Counted from the first letter of the stretch, positions 53,779 to 63,387 are shown. The stretch is DNA of 64,000 nucleotides from Sphingobacteriales bacterium (GCA_016192105.1 JACPUV010000046.1:1-64000); one strand, 5' to 3'. Numbers and translations: made by a program. The notes: a model not told the origin generated them from the sequence alone.

Positions 53779-54783
53779 TTGAACTGGCAATTTCAATATA
53801 AAGAACTTTTCCTGCTGTTTTTTTCAGCAGCCCTGCTCCTGCTCCTTTTTACCGGGTTACTCAGGTGGAAGAGCGCAACCCGGCGGAAAATCGGGGACCC
53901 GGAGCTCGTCAGTTTACTGATCCGTAATTTCTCCCACAGGCGATTTGCCCTGAAATTCATATTGGTCATACTGGCTTTGTCAGCAGGTATCCTGGCGGTA
54001 ATGAATCCCCGGACACCCGGTGATTCAGGTAACAAGACCCGGAAAGGAATTGATATCGCCATCGCACTTGATGTGAGCAAGAGTATGCTGGCTGCGGATC
54101 TGGCTCCCAACCGGCTGGAACGTGCCAAACAACTGATCAATAAATTCATGGCTGAAATGCCGGACGACCGGGTAGCCCTGGTATTGTTTGCCGGGAAAGC
54201 TTATCTCCAGATGCCCCTGACGGGAGATCATGGCGCAGTGGACCTCTTTGTTTCATCCGTGAGCCCGGACGCTGTACCACAGCAGGGGACCGTTATCAGC
54301 GAAGCACTGACCATGAGTGCCGGGGTATTTAACAGTGCGGATAAACGTTTCAGGTCAGTCCTGCTTATTTCCGACGGGGAAGACCATGATGCGGATGCGG
54401 CGCAAACGGCCCGGGCATTGGCAAAAAAAGGTGTAATGATCAATACCATCGGGATTGGTTCACCGGAAGGAGCTCCTATTGGGGATCCCGCCACGGGGGA
54501 AAACAAAAAAGATGAGGCCGGCAATACCGTGATCTCAAAGCTGAATGAGGAAGGGCTGAAGGAAATAGCCCGGGAAACCAACGGGCGCTATATCCGGCTG
54601 CAGAACAGTGATGAAGCCATAGCCGCTTTAAAAGATCAGTTGGCCCAGATCGAACGGAAAGCTTACGGGGACATTTCACAGATGAATTTCAAAACCTATT
54701 ACGGGTGGCTGGCCGCTGCCATGTTTATATTGCTGCTGGCCGAAATCTTTATTCCGGAAACAAAAAAGAGAATGGCTGTATGA
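53779..54783 (+). CDS. VWA-domain membrane protein, BatB-like
   Basis: A 334-residue protein with two N-terminal helices (LFLLFFSAALLLLLFTGLL and FILVILALSAGILAVM), a von Willebrand A domain with MIDAS motif DVSKSM and the expected DGEDHDAD and TIGIGSPEG segments, and a C-terminal helix (WLAAAMFILLLAEIFI). No ATG is suitable; the start is taken as the TTG at 53779, which overlaps the stop of an 8-codon ATG frame (53756-53782), so translation may be coupled. Bat proteins take part in aerotolerance and envelope integrity. Only BatB- and BatC-like genes are present here; moxR and batA, batD and batE are missing. Confidence 0.85.
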   Translation: MNWQFQYKELFLLFFSAALLLLLFTGLLRWKSATRRKIGDPELVSLLIRNFSHRRFALKFILVILALSAGILAVMNPRTPGDSGNKTRKGIDIAIALDVSKSMLAADLAPNRLERAKQLINKFMAEMPDDRVALVLFAGKAYLQMPLTGDHGAVDLFVSSVSPDAVPQQGTVISEALTMSAGVFNSADKRFRSVLLISDGEDHDADAAQTARALAKKGVMINTIGIGSPEGAPIGDPATGENKKDEAGNTVISKLNEEGLKEIARETNGRYIRLQNSDEAIAALKDQLAQIERKAYGDISQMNFKTYYGWLAAAMFILLLAEIFIPETKKRMAV

Positions 54784-55385
54784 GAATATGCTTTATTATA
54801 CCGGTACTCCTGGCTGCAGCGCCAGCCGGGGCCCAGCAGGAAGAAAAAACCATCCGGCAGGGAAATGAGTACTACCGGCAGCAGCAATTTGATAAGGCTG
54901 AAACGGCTTATCAAAAAGCCCTGGAAGAAAACCCGGCCAGTGACAAAGCGAAATTCAACCTGTCCAGCAGCCTGCTGAAACAAGGAAAAAAGGAAGAGGC
55001 CCTGAAAGGATTTGCTGAACTGGCTGATAAAGTGAAGGGAAAAGATCAAAAATCAAGGGCTTTCTATAATAAGGGAGTAGTACTAACCCAACAGCAAAAA
55101 CTGGAAGAGAGCATTGAAGCATATAAAAATGCGCTTCGCCAGGACCCGACCGATAAAGAGGCCAGGGAAAACCTGCAGAAAGCCTTGCTCGAACTGAAGA
55201 AAAAGAATCCGCCAAAAAAGGAAGAGAAAAAAAATCCGAAGCAGCAAAAACAACAGCAGCCCAAAATGAGTCCCAAAGAAGCGCAACAGCGGCTGAAACT
55301 GCTGCAGCAAAAGGAAAAAGAAGTCAACCAGCGCCTGCAAAAAGAAAAATCGAAATCCGGGGGCGGCCAGGCCAAAGATTGGTGA
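54780..55385 (+). CDS. Tetratricopeptide repeat protein, BatC-like
   Basis: ATG at 54780 overlaps the BatB-like stop by 4 bp (ATGA), so the two are translationally coupled. The protein has 201 residues: signal peptide MRICFIIPVLLAAAPAGAQ, two to three TPR units (EYYRQQQFDKAETAYQKALE, FNLSSSLLKQGKKEEALKGF, FYNKGVVLTQQQKLEESIEA), then a K/Q-rich coiled-coil tail with MSPKEAQQRLKLLQQKEKEV as in BatC. It would act in the periplasm with BatB. Confidence 0.85.
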   Translation: MRICFIIPVLLAAAPAGAQQEEKTIRQGNEYYRQQQFDKAETAYQKALEENPASDKAKFNLSSSLLKQGKKEEALKGFAELADKVKGKDQKSRAFYNKGVVLTQQQKLEESIEAYKNALRQDPTDKEARENLQKALLELKKKNPPKKEEKKNPKQQKQQQPKMSPKEAQQRLKLLQQKEKEVNQRLQKEKSKSGGGQAKDW

Positions 55386-55406
55386 ACCGGGCTCCCTCTT
55401 CTTTGT

Positions 55407-55414
55407 TAGTTTTG
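55407..55414 (+). promoter_or_regulatory. Candidate -7 element (TAGTTTTG) very near ispG start
   Basis: TAGTTTTG matches TAnnTTTG, but ends only 4 bp before the ispG ATG at 55419. If used, the transcript would be nearly leaderless. A chance match is possible. Confidence 0.3.
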
Positions 55415-55418
55415 CAGT

Positions 55419-57419
55419 ATGCAATTGTATTGTGAATCCCTTACGCATTACCAGCGACTGAAAACCCGGGAAGTCCGGACCGGCAACCTGTTGCTGGGAA
55501 ACGGGCATCCGGTCCGGGTGCAGACCATGACCACAACCGATACCATGGACACACAGGCCACGGTGGAACAAAGTATCCGTTGTATTGAAGCCGGAGCAGA
55601 ATTGGTCCGGATCACCGCCCCTTCCAGGAAAGAAGCGGAGAATTTACTGAACATAAAGAATGAGTTGCGGAAAAGAGGGTATGCCACCCCGTTGGTGGCC
55701 GATATTCATTTTACCCCCAATGCTGCGGAAGTGGCGGCCCGGATCGTGGAGAAAGTAAGGGTGAATCCCGGCAATTATGTGGATAAGAAAAAATTTGAAC
55801 AGATCGAATACAGCAATGCGGAATACGCGGAAGAATTGGACCGGATTCGCGAACGGTTTACCCCCCTGGTGAAGATCTGTAAGGAATACGGAACGGCCAT
55901 GCGGATCGGGACCAACCACGGTTCACTCAGTGACCGCATCATGAGCCGGTATGGGGATACCGCGAACGGAATGGTGGAGAGTGCGATGGAGTTCCTGCGG
56001 ATCGCCCGCTCCGAATCTTACCACCAGGTTGTACTGAGCATGAAAAGCAGTAACCCGAAGGTGATGGTGCAGGCCTACCGCTTACTGATCAAAACCATGT
56101 TTGAAGAATTCGGGGAGGTGTACCCGCTGCACCTGGGTGTGACCGAAGCGGGAGATGGGGAGGATGGAAGGATTAAAAGTGCTATTGGCATCGGGACCCT
56201 GCTGGAAGACGGGATCGGCGACACCATTCGTGTATCACTGACCGAGGACCCTGAATTTGAAATACCGGTCTGCAAAGACCTCGTGAAGCGCTACCACCTG
56301 AACGCCGGCACTCCTTCAGGGTTGCGGGTGCCGGAAGTCACCACACTGACCTATTCCCCGTTCGACTATAAAAGAAGAGAAACATTCCAGGTAGGCCCCA
56401 TCGGTGGCAAGCAGGTGCCGGTGGTGATTGCTGATCTGAGCAAGATGGAAAAAATTAAACCGGCCGATTTGCAAAGTGTGGGGTATTCCTATGACCCGGT
56501 CCCGGATAAATGGACCATCAGTGAAGCGGCGGCTGATTTTATTTTTACCGGCCACCAGGTACCGGAATTTGCATTGCCCGGCGCGCTGAAAGTGATCCTG
56601 TATCCTGCGGCCTGGTTGCCCGTAGCCGGTTCCCCGCAGTACTACCCCATTTTTGATGCCGCCGGATTCATCCAGGCAGAGCTGAAAAGTGATAAGCTGA
56701 ATTTTGTGATGCAGGATTGTTACAGTGACGAAACAACAATCAACGATTATACGTTCCTGGACCAGTTAGCCAATGACCCGACCGTGGTATGCTGCCTGGC
56801 CAGCCGGAATACCAATGCCCTGCAGTCGGTGCGCCGGATGTTCGTGGAACTGCAGCAACGCGGTATCCAAAACCCGGCACTGCTTTTTACAGAGAGCGGG
56901 GAACAAACACCGGATGAGCATCTTATCCATTTTGCTGCTGAAACGGGTGCCTTACTGCTTGATGGACTGGGTGACGGGATCTGCCTGGGTTATAACCGGA
57001 AGGCAAAAATGGATCATGTACAGGCGAAGGGACGCACTTACCTGCCGGTACAGGATATTTACCAGTTTACCAACAATACGGCTTTCAGTATCCTGCAGGC
57101 CACCCGCACCCGGATATCCAAAACAGAATACATCAGTTGTCCCAGTTGCGGCCGTACCTTGTTCGATCTCCAGGAAACCACGGCTAAGATCCGGGCGGTT
57201 ACCCATCACCTCAAAGGACTGAAGATCGCGATCATGGGCTGTATTGTAAACGGCCCCGGTGAAATGGCCGATGCGGATTTTGGTTATGTGGGCAGCGGCC
57301 CGGGGAAGATCACGCTGTACAAGGGAAAGGAAGTGGTAAAGCGAAATGTGAGCAGTGAAGTGGCCGTGGATGAATTAATAAACCTGTTGAAGGAAAACGG
57401 GGCCTGGACTGCGGCCTGA
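55419..57419 (+). CDS. ispG: 4-hydroxy-3-methylbut-2-en-1-yl diphosphate synthase, long form
   Basis: A 666-residue enzyme of the MEP isoprenoid pathway, longer than the E. coli form (about 370) because of a large insertion between the TIM-barrel and the iron-sulfur domain, as in plants, Chlamydia and Bacteroidota. N-terminal TIM-barrel motifs are GNGHPVRVQTMTTTDTMDTQ and ELVRITAPSRKEAENL; GTNHGSLSDRIMSRYGDT follows. The C-terminal cluster ligands are Cys574 and Cys577 (CPSC) and Cys608 in GCIVNGPGE. It uses flavodoxin or ferredoxin to reduce the cyclodiphosphate. It heads a plus-strand operon with yhhN and nadB (gaps of 8 and 30 bp). Confidence 0.96.
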   Translation: MQLYCESLTHYQRLKTREVRTGNLLLGNGHPVRVQTMTTTDTMDTQATVEQSIRCIEAGAELVRITAPSRKEAENLLNIKNELRKRGYATPLVADIHFTPNAAEVAARIVEKVRVNPGNYVDKKKFEQIEYSNAEYAEELDRIRERFTPLVKICKEYGTAMRIGTNHGSLSDRIMSRYGDTANGMVESAMEFLRIARSESYHQVVLSMKSSNPKVMVQAYRLLIKTMFEEFGEVYPLHLGVTEAGDGEDGRIKSAIGIGTLLEDGIGDTIRVSLTEDPEFEIPVCKDLVKRYHLNAGTPSGLRVPEVTTLTYSPFDYKRRETFQVGPIGGKQVPVVIADLSKMEKIKPADLQSVGYSYDPVPDKWTISEAAADFIFTGHQVPEFALPGALKVILYPAAWLPVAGSPQYYPIFDAAGFIQAELKSDKLNFVMQDCYSDETTINDYTFLDQLANDPTVVCCLASRNTNALQSVRRMFVELQQRGIQNPALLFTESGEQTPDEHLIHFAAETGALLLDGLGDGICLGYNRKAKMDHVQAKGRTYLPVQDIYQFTNNTAFSILQATRTRISKTEYISCPSCGRTLFDLQETTAKIRAVTHHLKGLKIAIMGCIVNGPGEMADADFGYVGSGPGKITLYKGKEVVKRNVSSEVAVDELINLLKENGAWTAA

Positions 57420-57427
57420 TCTATCGT

Positions 57428-58114
57428 ATGAAGAAACAAACCTGGATCCTGGCTTTTTTTGTTGCTTTGGGGGCCGATGTCGCCGGTATTCAAACCGGCA
57501 ATGAAACCCTGCAGTTGATCAGCAAACCCCTGATCCTGCCTTTGCTCGCTGTTTATTTTCTGACCGGGACAGGTGCTGTGAGCAGCCCGCTAAAAAAATG
57601 GATCCTGGCCGCCTTGTTTTTTTCCTGGGGAGGGGATGTGTTGCTGATGTTCCAGGATAAAAATGATCTCTACTTCCTCCTGGGCCTGTCTTCATTTTTA
57701 CTGGCGCATATTTTTTACATCCTGTTCTTTCACCGGGTCAGGATAAGTGAAAATATTAAAAGCAATCCCTGGTACCTGCTTTTGGTAGTCCTCTATTACC
57801 TGGCGCTGATCAGCTGGCTTTCACCTTATCTGGGAGAGATGAAGCTCCCCGTACGGATTTACGGAGTGGTCATCAGCACGATGTTTATGATGGCCCTGCA
57901 TATGCCGGGGCTGCGGAAGAAGTCAGCCGGAGTATGGATGCTGGCCGGTGCCTGCTTTTTCGTGTTATCGGATTCCCTGCTGGCGGTCAATAAATTTTAC
58001 CGGTCATTTGAAGCAGCCGGGATTGGGGTCATGCTTACGTATGGATTGGCCCAGTTGTTTATTGTAAAAGGAGCAATTGAGTATCTTCGCGGGCAGCAGC
58101 ATTCATCATTGTAA
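57428..58114 (+). CDS. yhhN: Lysoplasmalogenase (YhhN family)
   Basis: A 228-residue integral membrane protein with about seven or eight helices. The YhhN signature includes the early ISKPLILPLLAVYFLT and the conserved FFSWGGDVLLMF, FLLGLSSFLLAHIFYILFF, YGVVISTMFMMAL and FFVLSDSLLAVNKF. Known members cleave the vinyl-ether bond of lysoplasmalogens; whether this organism has plasmalogens is not known. It lies 8 bp after ispG and 30 bp before nadB. Confidence 0.9.
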   Translation: MKKQTWILAFFVALGADVAGIQTGNETLQLISKPLILPLLAVYFLTGTGAVSSPLKKWILAALFFSWGGDVLLMFQDKNDLYFLLGLSSFLLAHIFYILFFHRVRISENIKSNPWYLLLVVLYYLALISWLSPYLGEMKLPVRIYGVVISTMFMMALHMPGLRKKSAGVWMLAGACFFVLSDSLLAVNKFYRSFEAAGIGVMLTYGLAQLFIVKGAIEYLRGQQHSSL

Positions 58115-58144
58115 ATTAAACCGATTCCCCGTTGGGGCTGTGGC

Positions 58145-59746
58145 ATGAAAAAAACAGATTTCTTAGTAATTGGTTCCGGTATTGCCGGATTAACCTATGC
58201 GTTAAAAGTTGCCAGCCGTTTCCCGGAGCGGAAAGTGCTGGTGATGACCAAGGCAACGGCTGATGAAACCAATACAAAATACGCCCAGGGCGGGATTGCC
58301 GTGGTCAATGACCCGGAACATGACAGTTTTGCCAAACATATTGAGGATACCCTGATCGCCGGTGATGGAATTTGTAATGAAAAAGTGGTGGAGATCGTGG
58401 TAAAGGAAGGGCCGGAACGGGTACAGGAGATCATTGACTGGGGCGCCCGCTTTGACAAAGAGGATGACGGTGATTATAAAAGAGGAAAAGAAGGCGGGCA
58501 TTCGGAATACCGCATCCTGCACCATAAAGATGTAACAGGAAAGGAAATGGAAAGAGCCCTGCTGGAAGCGGTAGCCCGGCAGGAGAATATCGAATTTGTC
58601 AACCACTGTTTTGTAATTGATATCATCACCCAGCACCACATGGGTTACCTCATCACGAAATCCACACCGGATGTGGAATGCTACGGGGTGTATGTGCTGA
58701 ACCTGGTGACCAACCGGATTGAAAAAATACTGGCCAAGATTACCCTGCTGGCTACGGGCGGTAACGGGCAGGTGTACCGGACCACCACCAATCCCTCCAT
58801 TGCCACCGGCGACGGGGTATCGATGGTTTACCGGGCAAAAGGCAGGATCGAGAATATGGAATTTATCCAGTTTCACCCAACAGCATTATACGAACCCGCC
58901 GTCAGGGGGCAGGCCTTCCTGATTACCGAAGCGGTACGGGGCGACGGGGGTATCCTGCGGAATAAAAACGGGGAGGCCTTCATGGAACGCTATGATTCGC
59001 GAAAGGACCTGGCACCCCGTGATATTGTAGCGAGGGCGATTGACAGTGAGATGAAGAAAACCGGTACAGAGCATGTCTGGCTGGATTGCCGTCATTTCAG
59101 TAAGGACAAGTTTACGGAGCATTTCCCCAATATTTATGAGAAATGTCTTTCTATCGGGATTGATATTACAAAAGACCTGATTCCGGTGGCACCGGCTGCA
59201 CATTATAGCTGCGGCGGGATAAAAACGGATGAATGGGGGCGAAGTTCGATCAGGCACCTCTATGCCTGCGGCGAATGTGCCAGTACCGGTCTGCACGGGG
59301 CCAACCGCCTGGCCAGTAATTCCCTGCTGGAAGCCATGGTATTCGCGCATCGCTGTTTCCTGGATGTGACAGAAAAAATAAAGGATATTCCCTTTAATGA
59401 ATCGCTGCCCGACTGGAATGCGGAAGGAACCAGCGAACCGCGGGAAATGATCCTGATTACCCAAAGCCTGAAAGAACTGCAACTGGTGATGAGTGATTAT
59501 GTTGGGATCGTCCGCAATGATATGCGGCTGCAGCGTGCTATGCGCCGGCTCGACCTGCTGTGGGAAGAAACCGAACATTTATACCAGAGCAGTTCGCTTT
59601 CTCCCCAGCTGCTGGAAATCCGGAATATGATCACGGTCGGCTACCTGATTGTGAAAGGGGCCAGTTTCCGGAAAGAAAGCCGTGGCCTTCATTTTAATAC
59701 GGATTACCCGGAAAAAAGCGTCCTGGTACAGAATATTGTGCTGTAA
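58145..59746 (+). CDS. nadB: L-aspartate oxidase
   Basis: A 533-residue flavoprotein that oxidises L-aspartate to iminoaspartate, the first step of de novo NAD synthesis. FAD binding is marked by VIGSGIAGLTYALKVASRFP at the N-terminus; ETNTKYAQGGIAVV, the active-site FHPTALYEP and the GRSSIRHLYACGECASTGLHGANRLASNSLLEA segment are as in NadB. The length and the C-terminal helical domain also match NadB rather than succinate dehydrogenase. The partner nadA is not in the window. It is third in the ispG operon. Confidence 0.96.
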   Translation: MKKTDFLVIGSGIAGLTYALKVASRFPERKVLVMTKATADETNTKYAQGGIAVVNDPEHDSFAKHIEDTLIAGDGICNEKVVEIVVKEGPERVQEIIDWGARFDKEDDGDYKRGKEGGHSEYRILHHKDVTGKEMERALLEAVARQENIEFVNHCFVIDIITQHHMGYLITKSTPDVECYGVYVLNLVTNRIEKILAKITLLATGGNGQVYRTTTNPSIATGDGVSMVYRAKGRIENMEFIQFHPTALYEPAVRGQAFLITEAVRGDGGILRNKNGEAFMERYDSRKDLAPRDIVARAIDSEMKKTGTEHVWLDCRHFSKDKFTEHFPNIYEKCLSIGIDITKDLIPVAPAAHYSCGGIKTDEWGRSSIRHLYACGECASTGLHGANRLASNSLLEAMVFAHRCFLDVTEKIKDIPFNESLPDWNAEGTSEPREMILITQSLKELQLVMSDYVGIVRNDMRLQRAMRRLDLLWEETEHLYQSSSLSPQLLEIRNMITVGYLIVKGASFRKESRGLHFNTDYPEKSVLVQNIVL

Positions 59747-59796
59747 CCTGCTGTAAGCGGAAGGGGCAGCTATTACCGGCATCGGGGCGGCTGTCT

Positions 59797-59804
59797 TATC
59801 TTTG
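59797..59804 (+). promoter_or_regulatory. Candidate -7 element (TATCTTTG) of the acyltransferase gene
   Basis: TATCTTTG fits TAnnTTTG exactly and ends 8 bp before the ATG at 59813. If used, the leader would be only a few bases long. Confidence 0.4.
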
Positions 59805-59812
59805 CACTTCGT

Positions 59813-60715
59813 ATGTACTATATCGTATTCGGTTTTTTATACCTGTTGTCCCTGCTGCCTTTTTTTATCCTGTATGGCATCGCCGACATTTTCTTTGTGC
59901 TGATTTATTTTGTGGCCGGTTACCGCAAAGAAGTAGTGATGGGGAACCTGCGTAACAGTTTCCCGGAAAAGACAGAAAAAGAGTTAAAAAGCATTGCCCG
60001 CCGGTTTTACCGAAACTTTATTGACAACTGGATCGAGACCGTTAAGCTTCTCTCTATCAGTAAGCGGGCCCTGAATAAGCGGGTCAGCAGCAACCTGGAT
60101 GTGTTCCATCAGTTGCATGCTGGGGGAAAATCAGTGCAGGTAAACCTGGGTCATTTTTTCAACTGGGAGATCATGACTTTGTACACCGGGATCAACCAGC
60201 CTTATACGTTCCTGACCGTCTATCTGCCGCAAAGCAGCCGGGTGGCGGACCGTTTGCTGATGTATATCCGGGGCAGGTGGGGCAACCCGCTTTTACCGGC
60301 TACACAAATGGCAAAAGCGATCATACCCTGGCGTAAGAAACAATATTTACTGGCGCTGGGGGCGGACCAGAGCCCTCCGGGGGGAACGGATGCCTATTGG
60401 TTATATTTTATGCAGCAGCCGGCTGCTTTTGTAAAGGGTCCGGAGAAATTTGCCCGGATTCAAAAAATACCGGTGGTCATGATGACCACCACAAAACCCA
60501 AAAGAGGGTATTATCATTTCGACTATTTCCTGCTGGCGGAAGACCCGGCTGCCTTACCGGACGGGGAACTGATCCGCCGCTATGTGCAACACCTGTCTGC
60601 CAATATTCAGCGGCAGCCGGAACTCTATCTCTGGAGCCACCGTCGCTGGAAACATAAATGGAAACCGGAATACAGGGAGCAATGGGTGGATACGAAAATG
60701 GCGCCTGCTGAATGA
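59813..60715 (+). CDS. Lysophospholipid / lipid A acyltransferase (LpxL-HtrB-like)
   Basis: A 300-residue inner-membrane protein: an N-terminal membrane segment (FGFLYLLSLLPFFILYGIADIFFVLIYF), then KEVVMGNLRNSFPEKT and the acyltransferase motif VNLGHFFNWEI, an HX4(D/E) pair typical of LpxL-family enzymes, with ALGADQSPPG and KGPEKFARIQKIPVVM further on. It would transfer a secondary acyl chain to lipid A or a related lipid. A plausible promoter lies just before the start. It follows nadB by 66 bp, so part of its expression may come from read-through. Confidence 0.9.
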   Translation: MYYIVFGFLYLLSLLPFFILYGIADIFFVLIYFVAGYRKEVVMGNLRNSFPEKTEKELKSIARRFYRNFIDNWIETVKLLSISKRALNKRVSSNLDVFHQLHAGGKSVQVNLGHFFNWEIMTLYTGINQPYTFLTVYLPQSSRVADRLLMYIRGRWGNPLLPATQMAKAIIPWRKKQYLLALGADQSPPGGTDAYWLYFMQQPAAFVKGPEKFARIQKIPVVMMTTTKPKRGYYHFDYFLLAEDPAALPDGELIRRYVQHLSANIQRQPELYLWSHRRWKHKWKPEYREQWVDTKMAPAE

Positions 60716-60860
60716 TCGGCACAAATTTTCCGCCCTGTATTTCAAGGAGAACCGGACCTGGTAAAACAGGGCTTTCCTCCTGAGGCGCTAAACGCCATTA
60801 GCAGGGGCCTCCGGGGAATTTACGGGCGCCGGAAACAGGAACGGAACCGGAATGCCCGGA

Positions 60861-60894
60861 TAAAATAAAACAGGCCACCCGCAAAGGCAGCCTG
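60861..60894 (-). terminator. Intrinsic terminator of the DUF5916 gene
   Basis: On the minus strand CAGGCTGCC and GGTGGCCTG pair (two G-T wobbles) around a 6-nt loop, followed by TTTTATTTTA. It lies 18 bp past the stop codon at 60913. Confidence 0.75.
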
Positions 60895-60912
60895 CTCATT
60901 TTCAGTTCCGCT

Positions 60913-63387
60913 CTATTCTTTCTTTTTTTTGTGTTTTTTCAGTTGCAGGTAATCAAGGAAATAGATGACTTTGAGTGAAAGATTGTTATTGTCATCTGCT
61001 TTCATGGTATTTTGTACATTCTTGAAATAATTTCCATCGATTTCCTGGCTGCCGGTATTGGCCGCGTTTTTCCAAACCACATTCAGGAAACTGCCCGGTG
61101 CAAACTGCCAGGTATAGACCATATCAAGGTTGAAGAAATTGATATTGTAATCCGCGTTTCCTCCATAGCTGTTATTGCGGGACAGCGATCCGTCGTTGCG
61201 CAGGGTAAAGTACTGGTCATAATGCACCTGGCTCCAGTAATGACGGATCCGGGTATTGATATTCATTTTACTGCTGAAACTGTATTTGATCCCGATTATA
61301 TTGTCAACCGACTTGATATCCCTCCTGCCAAAGATGATGGTCTCGTTATCGAAACCGGCAAACCCGGCATTCCTTTTCTGCGGGGAAAGGGAAAGGGTAT
61401 GTGTCAGGGTCAGCCTGTTATTGAAGCGGTACCGGTTTTGCATATCAATAGAATACCGCTTGCTGTTAAATAAGGAGCGGTCCACATACATGGCATTTGC
61501 ATAGAAGCTGTATTTCTTCGCACTATTGCTTTCAATCCAGCCGGAAAGGAAGTAATTTGACCAGCCCCGGAAGAAACGTCCGTCCACCCGGGCTTCATAA
61601 TAATTATTACTCTCGGGTTCATATCCCACCAGGGCCCCGAAAAACCAGAGGTTTTTCAGCTGGCCGTTTACATTGACATTGACATTCAGACCCTGGAAAC
61701 CGGCCGGGTTGATCAGGCGGTATGAATGGTAAAAATTAAAATTAAAGTACATCCGGTTGTACCAGCGCGTGGGTTTGATCCAGTTATAGCCCGCATATAC
61801 CGAGTGATCGATCAGGTTGGTGGTGGTAAAATAACCCAGGTCATTTCCCCTGAAATGGCGATTAATGAGCTCTTCCTTAACATTGAACGTAAATCGCCCG
61901 CTGGATTTCCCGAATGAAATGCTATGGCCATAACCGGTACGGTTCAGCTGATCCGGAAGATCGCCGGACAGCAGGCTCATGGCCAGCTTCCCGTTCAGGT
62001 TCCAGGTATTCTTTTTATCATATAGGCTGAACTGGGCGGCACTCACATTGGCATCGTATTCAGCACCGCTCCGCCATACATTGGTATTGGTAAGTGTGAT
62101 GCTGGAGTTGTTTTTTAAAGACTGATCCAGCACCATCACATTGTAATTGGTAAGCGGGTCGATCAGTACATTTCTTTTCTTAAGGGTCAGGGTATCCTCC
62201 AGCCCGGCATACCGGTTATTGGTAACGGCATTCAGCAAACCCACACCCAGCCCCCTGGCTGTGCGGCCCGAAATTTTGGTGGCATTGATCAGCTTGGACT
62301 CCACCGGGTTTTTAATGATCCGGTCATGCCCGTTGATGTATTCATCTACTGAGTGTACCAATATAGGGTCAATGCCGATTCTCCGGGGGTAAAACAAGCC
62401 GCTCTTATTGAACAATTCAGTTCCTTCAGTAAAAAAGGGCCTGTTTTCCTGGTATCTTACCTCAAAAGGGGTCAGGTTCAGCACCCGGTTATCACTTTGT
62501 ACCTGTCCGAAATCAGGTACAAGTGTGGCGTCCAGTGTAAATGCCTGGTTGATCCCGTATTTTACATCCATGCCCCCATTGACGGAGGAAGTCCAGTCTT
62601 TTGTACCGGGTGTCCGCTGGGGAAAATGATTCACATAGGTGGACAGGTAGGGGGAGAATTGAAGACGCAGCGGCGGCTTGATATTCGTGATACCGGTCCA
62701 GGTTCCTTCCTGGGTCAGGAAACCGTTTACATTCGGATCGATAGGGTTCCAGGTATATTGCTGTTCTGTTTTTCTCCTGCGGCGGGTAATATTCAGTCCC
62801 CAGTTCTGTATTTCTTTCTTGCTGAAACGGATCGCGGAAAAAGGAATGAACATTTCAAAACTCCAGCCGTTGTCGTGTATAACGACGCCGCTTTCCCAAA
62901 CGGCGTTCCAGCTGAAATCTTCCCCGCCATTGTTCATATTGTCACCGGGGGACATTTTGGCATCCCATTGTTCGTTCAGCGGGGTGACAAAATATTCGAA
63001 CCCGTTTATCTTATCATGATACGTATCGAAGATGATGCCCACATAATCATTGGTGCCGAACCCGTCCCGTCCTGATAATTCAGTGGCGATGCTGTCTTTG
63101 GCCCGTTCATAACAATAACCGCCGAAATAAATTCCTTCATCACTGTACATCAGGTAGGTTTCCGTGCGGTTCCCGGGGTTTTCCGGAGCGCCTACTGCGG
63201 GACGAAATTCCACAAGACCTGTCATCATGGGAGCATCTTTCCAGGCGGAATCATCCAGGAGTCCGTCGATTTTGATAGGCAGTGTCGTTCGTTTGGCCAC
63301 TAACTGCCGGGGGGCCGGCGACTGGGCATTCGCATAAGAAAAGAGGAGCAAAAAAGCTCCAAGGGCTAAGTTGGTTTTGAATTTCAT
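60913..63387 (-). CDS. Carbohydrate-binding (CBM9-like) DUF5916 outer-membrane protein
   Basis: An 824-residue exported protein with signal peptide MKFKTNLALGAFLLLFSYANAQ. Residues 25-220 resemble a family 9 carbohydrate-binding module: LPIKIDGLLDDSAWKDAP, YLMYSDEGIYFGGYCYE and WSFEMFIPFSAIRF. From about residue 230 the DUF5916 domain follows: RRRKTEQQYTWNPID, ENRPFFTEGTELFNKSGLFY and PRRIGIDPIL, and a long array of beta-strands to the end that looks like an outer-membrane barrel. It is often seen in Bacteroidota as a TonB-independent surface protein; a glycan-related role is plausible. A charged, lysine-rich C-terminus (LKKHKKKKE) is unusual for a barrel. Confidence 0.87.
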   Translation of the reverse strand: MKFKTNLALGAFLLLFSYANAQSPAPRQLVAKRTTLPIKIDGLLDDSAWKDAPMMTGLVEFRPAVGAPENPGNRTETYLMYSDEGIYFGGYCYERAKDSIATELSGRDGFGTNDYVGIIFDTYHDKINGFEYFVTPLNEQWDAKMSPGDNMNNGGEDFSWNAVWESGVVIHDNGWSFEMFIPFSAIRFSKKEIQNWGLNITRRRRKTEQQYTWNPIDPNVNGFLTQEGTWTGITNIKPPLRLQFSPYLSTYVNHFPQRTPGTKDWTSSVNGGMDVKYGINQAFTLDATLVPDFGQVQSDNRVLNLTPFEVRYQENRPFFTEGTELFNKSGLFYPRRIGIDPILVHSVDEYINGHDRIIKNPVESKLINATKISGRTARGLGVGLLNAVTNNRYAGLEDTLTLKKRNVLIDPLTNYNVMVLDQSLKNNSSITLTNTNVWRSGAEYDANVSAAQFSLYDKKNTWNLNGKLAMSLLSGDLPDQLNRTGYGHSISFGKSSGRFTFNVKEELINRHFRGNDLGYFTTTNLIDHSVYAGYNWIKPTRWYNRMYFNFNFYHSYRLINPAGFQGLNVNVNVNGQLKNLWFFGALVGYEPESNNYYEARVDGRFFRGWSNYFLSGWIESNSAKKYSFYANAMYVDRSLFNSKRYSIDMQNRYRFNNRLTLTHTLSLSPQKRNAGFAGFDNETIIFGRRDIKSVDNIIGIKYSFSSKMNINTRIRHYWSQVHYDQYFTLRNDGSLSRNNSYGGNADYNINFFNLDMVYTWQFAPGSFLNVVWKNAANTGSQEIDGNYFKNVQNTMKADDNNNLSLKVIYFLDYLQLKKHKKKKE

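Noticed and set aside
62353..63075. Plus-strand frame of 240 codons
   Set aside because: Antisense to the DUF5916 gene, no domain seen.
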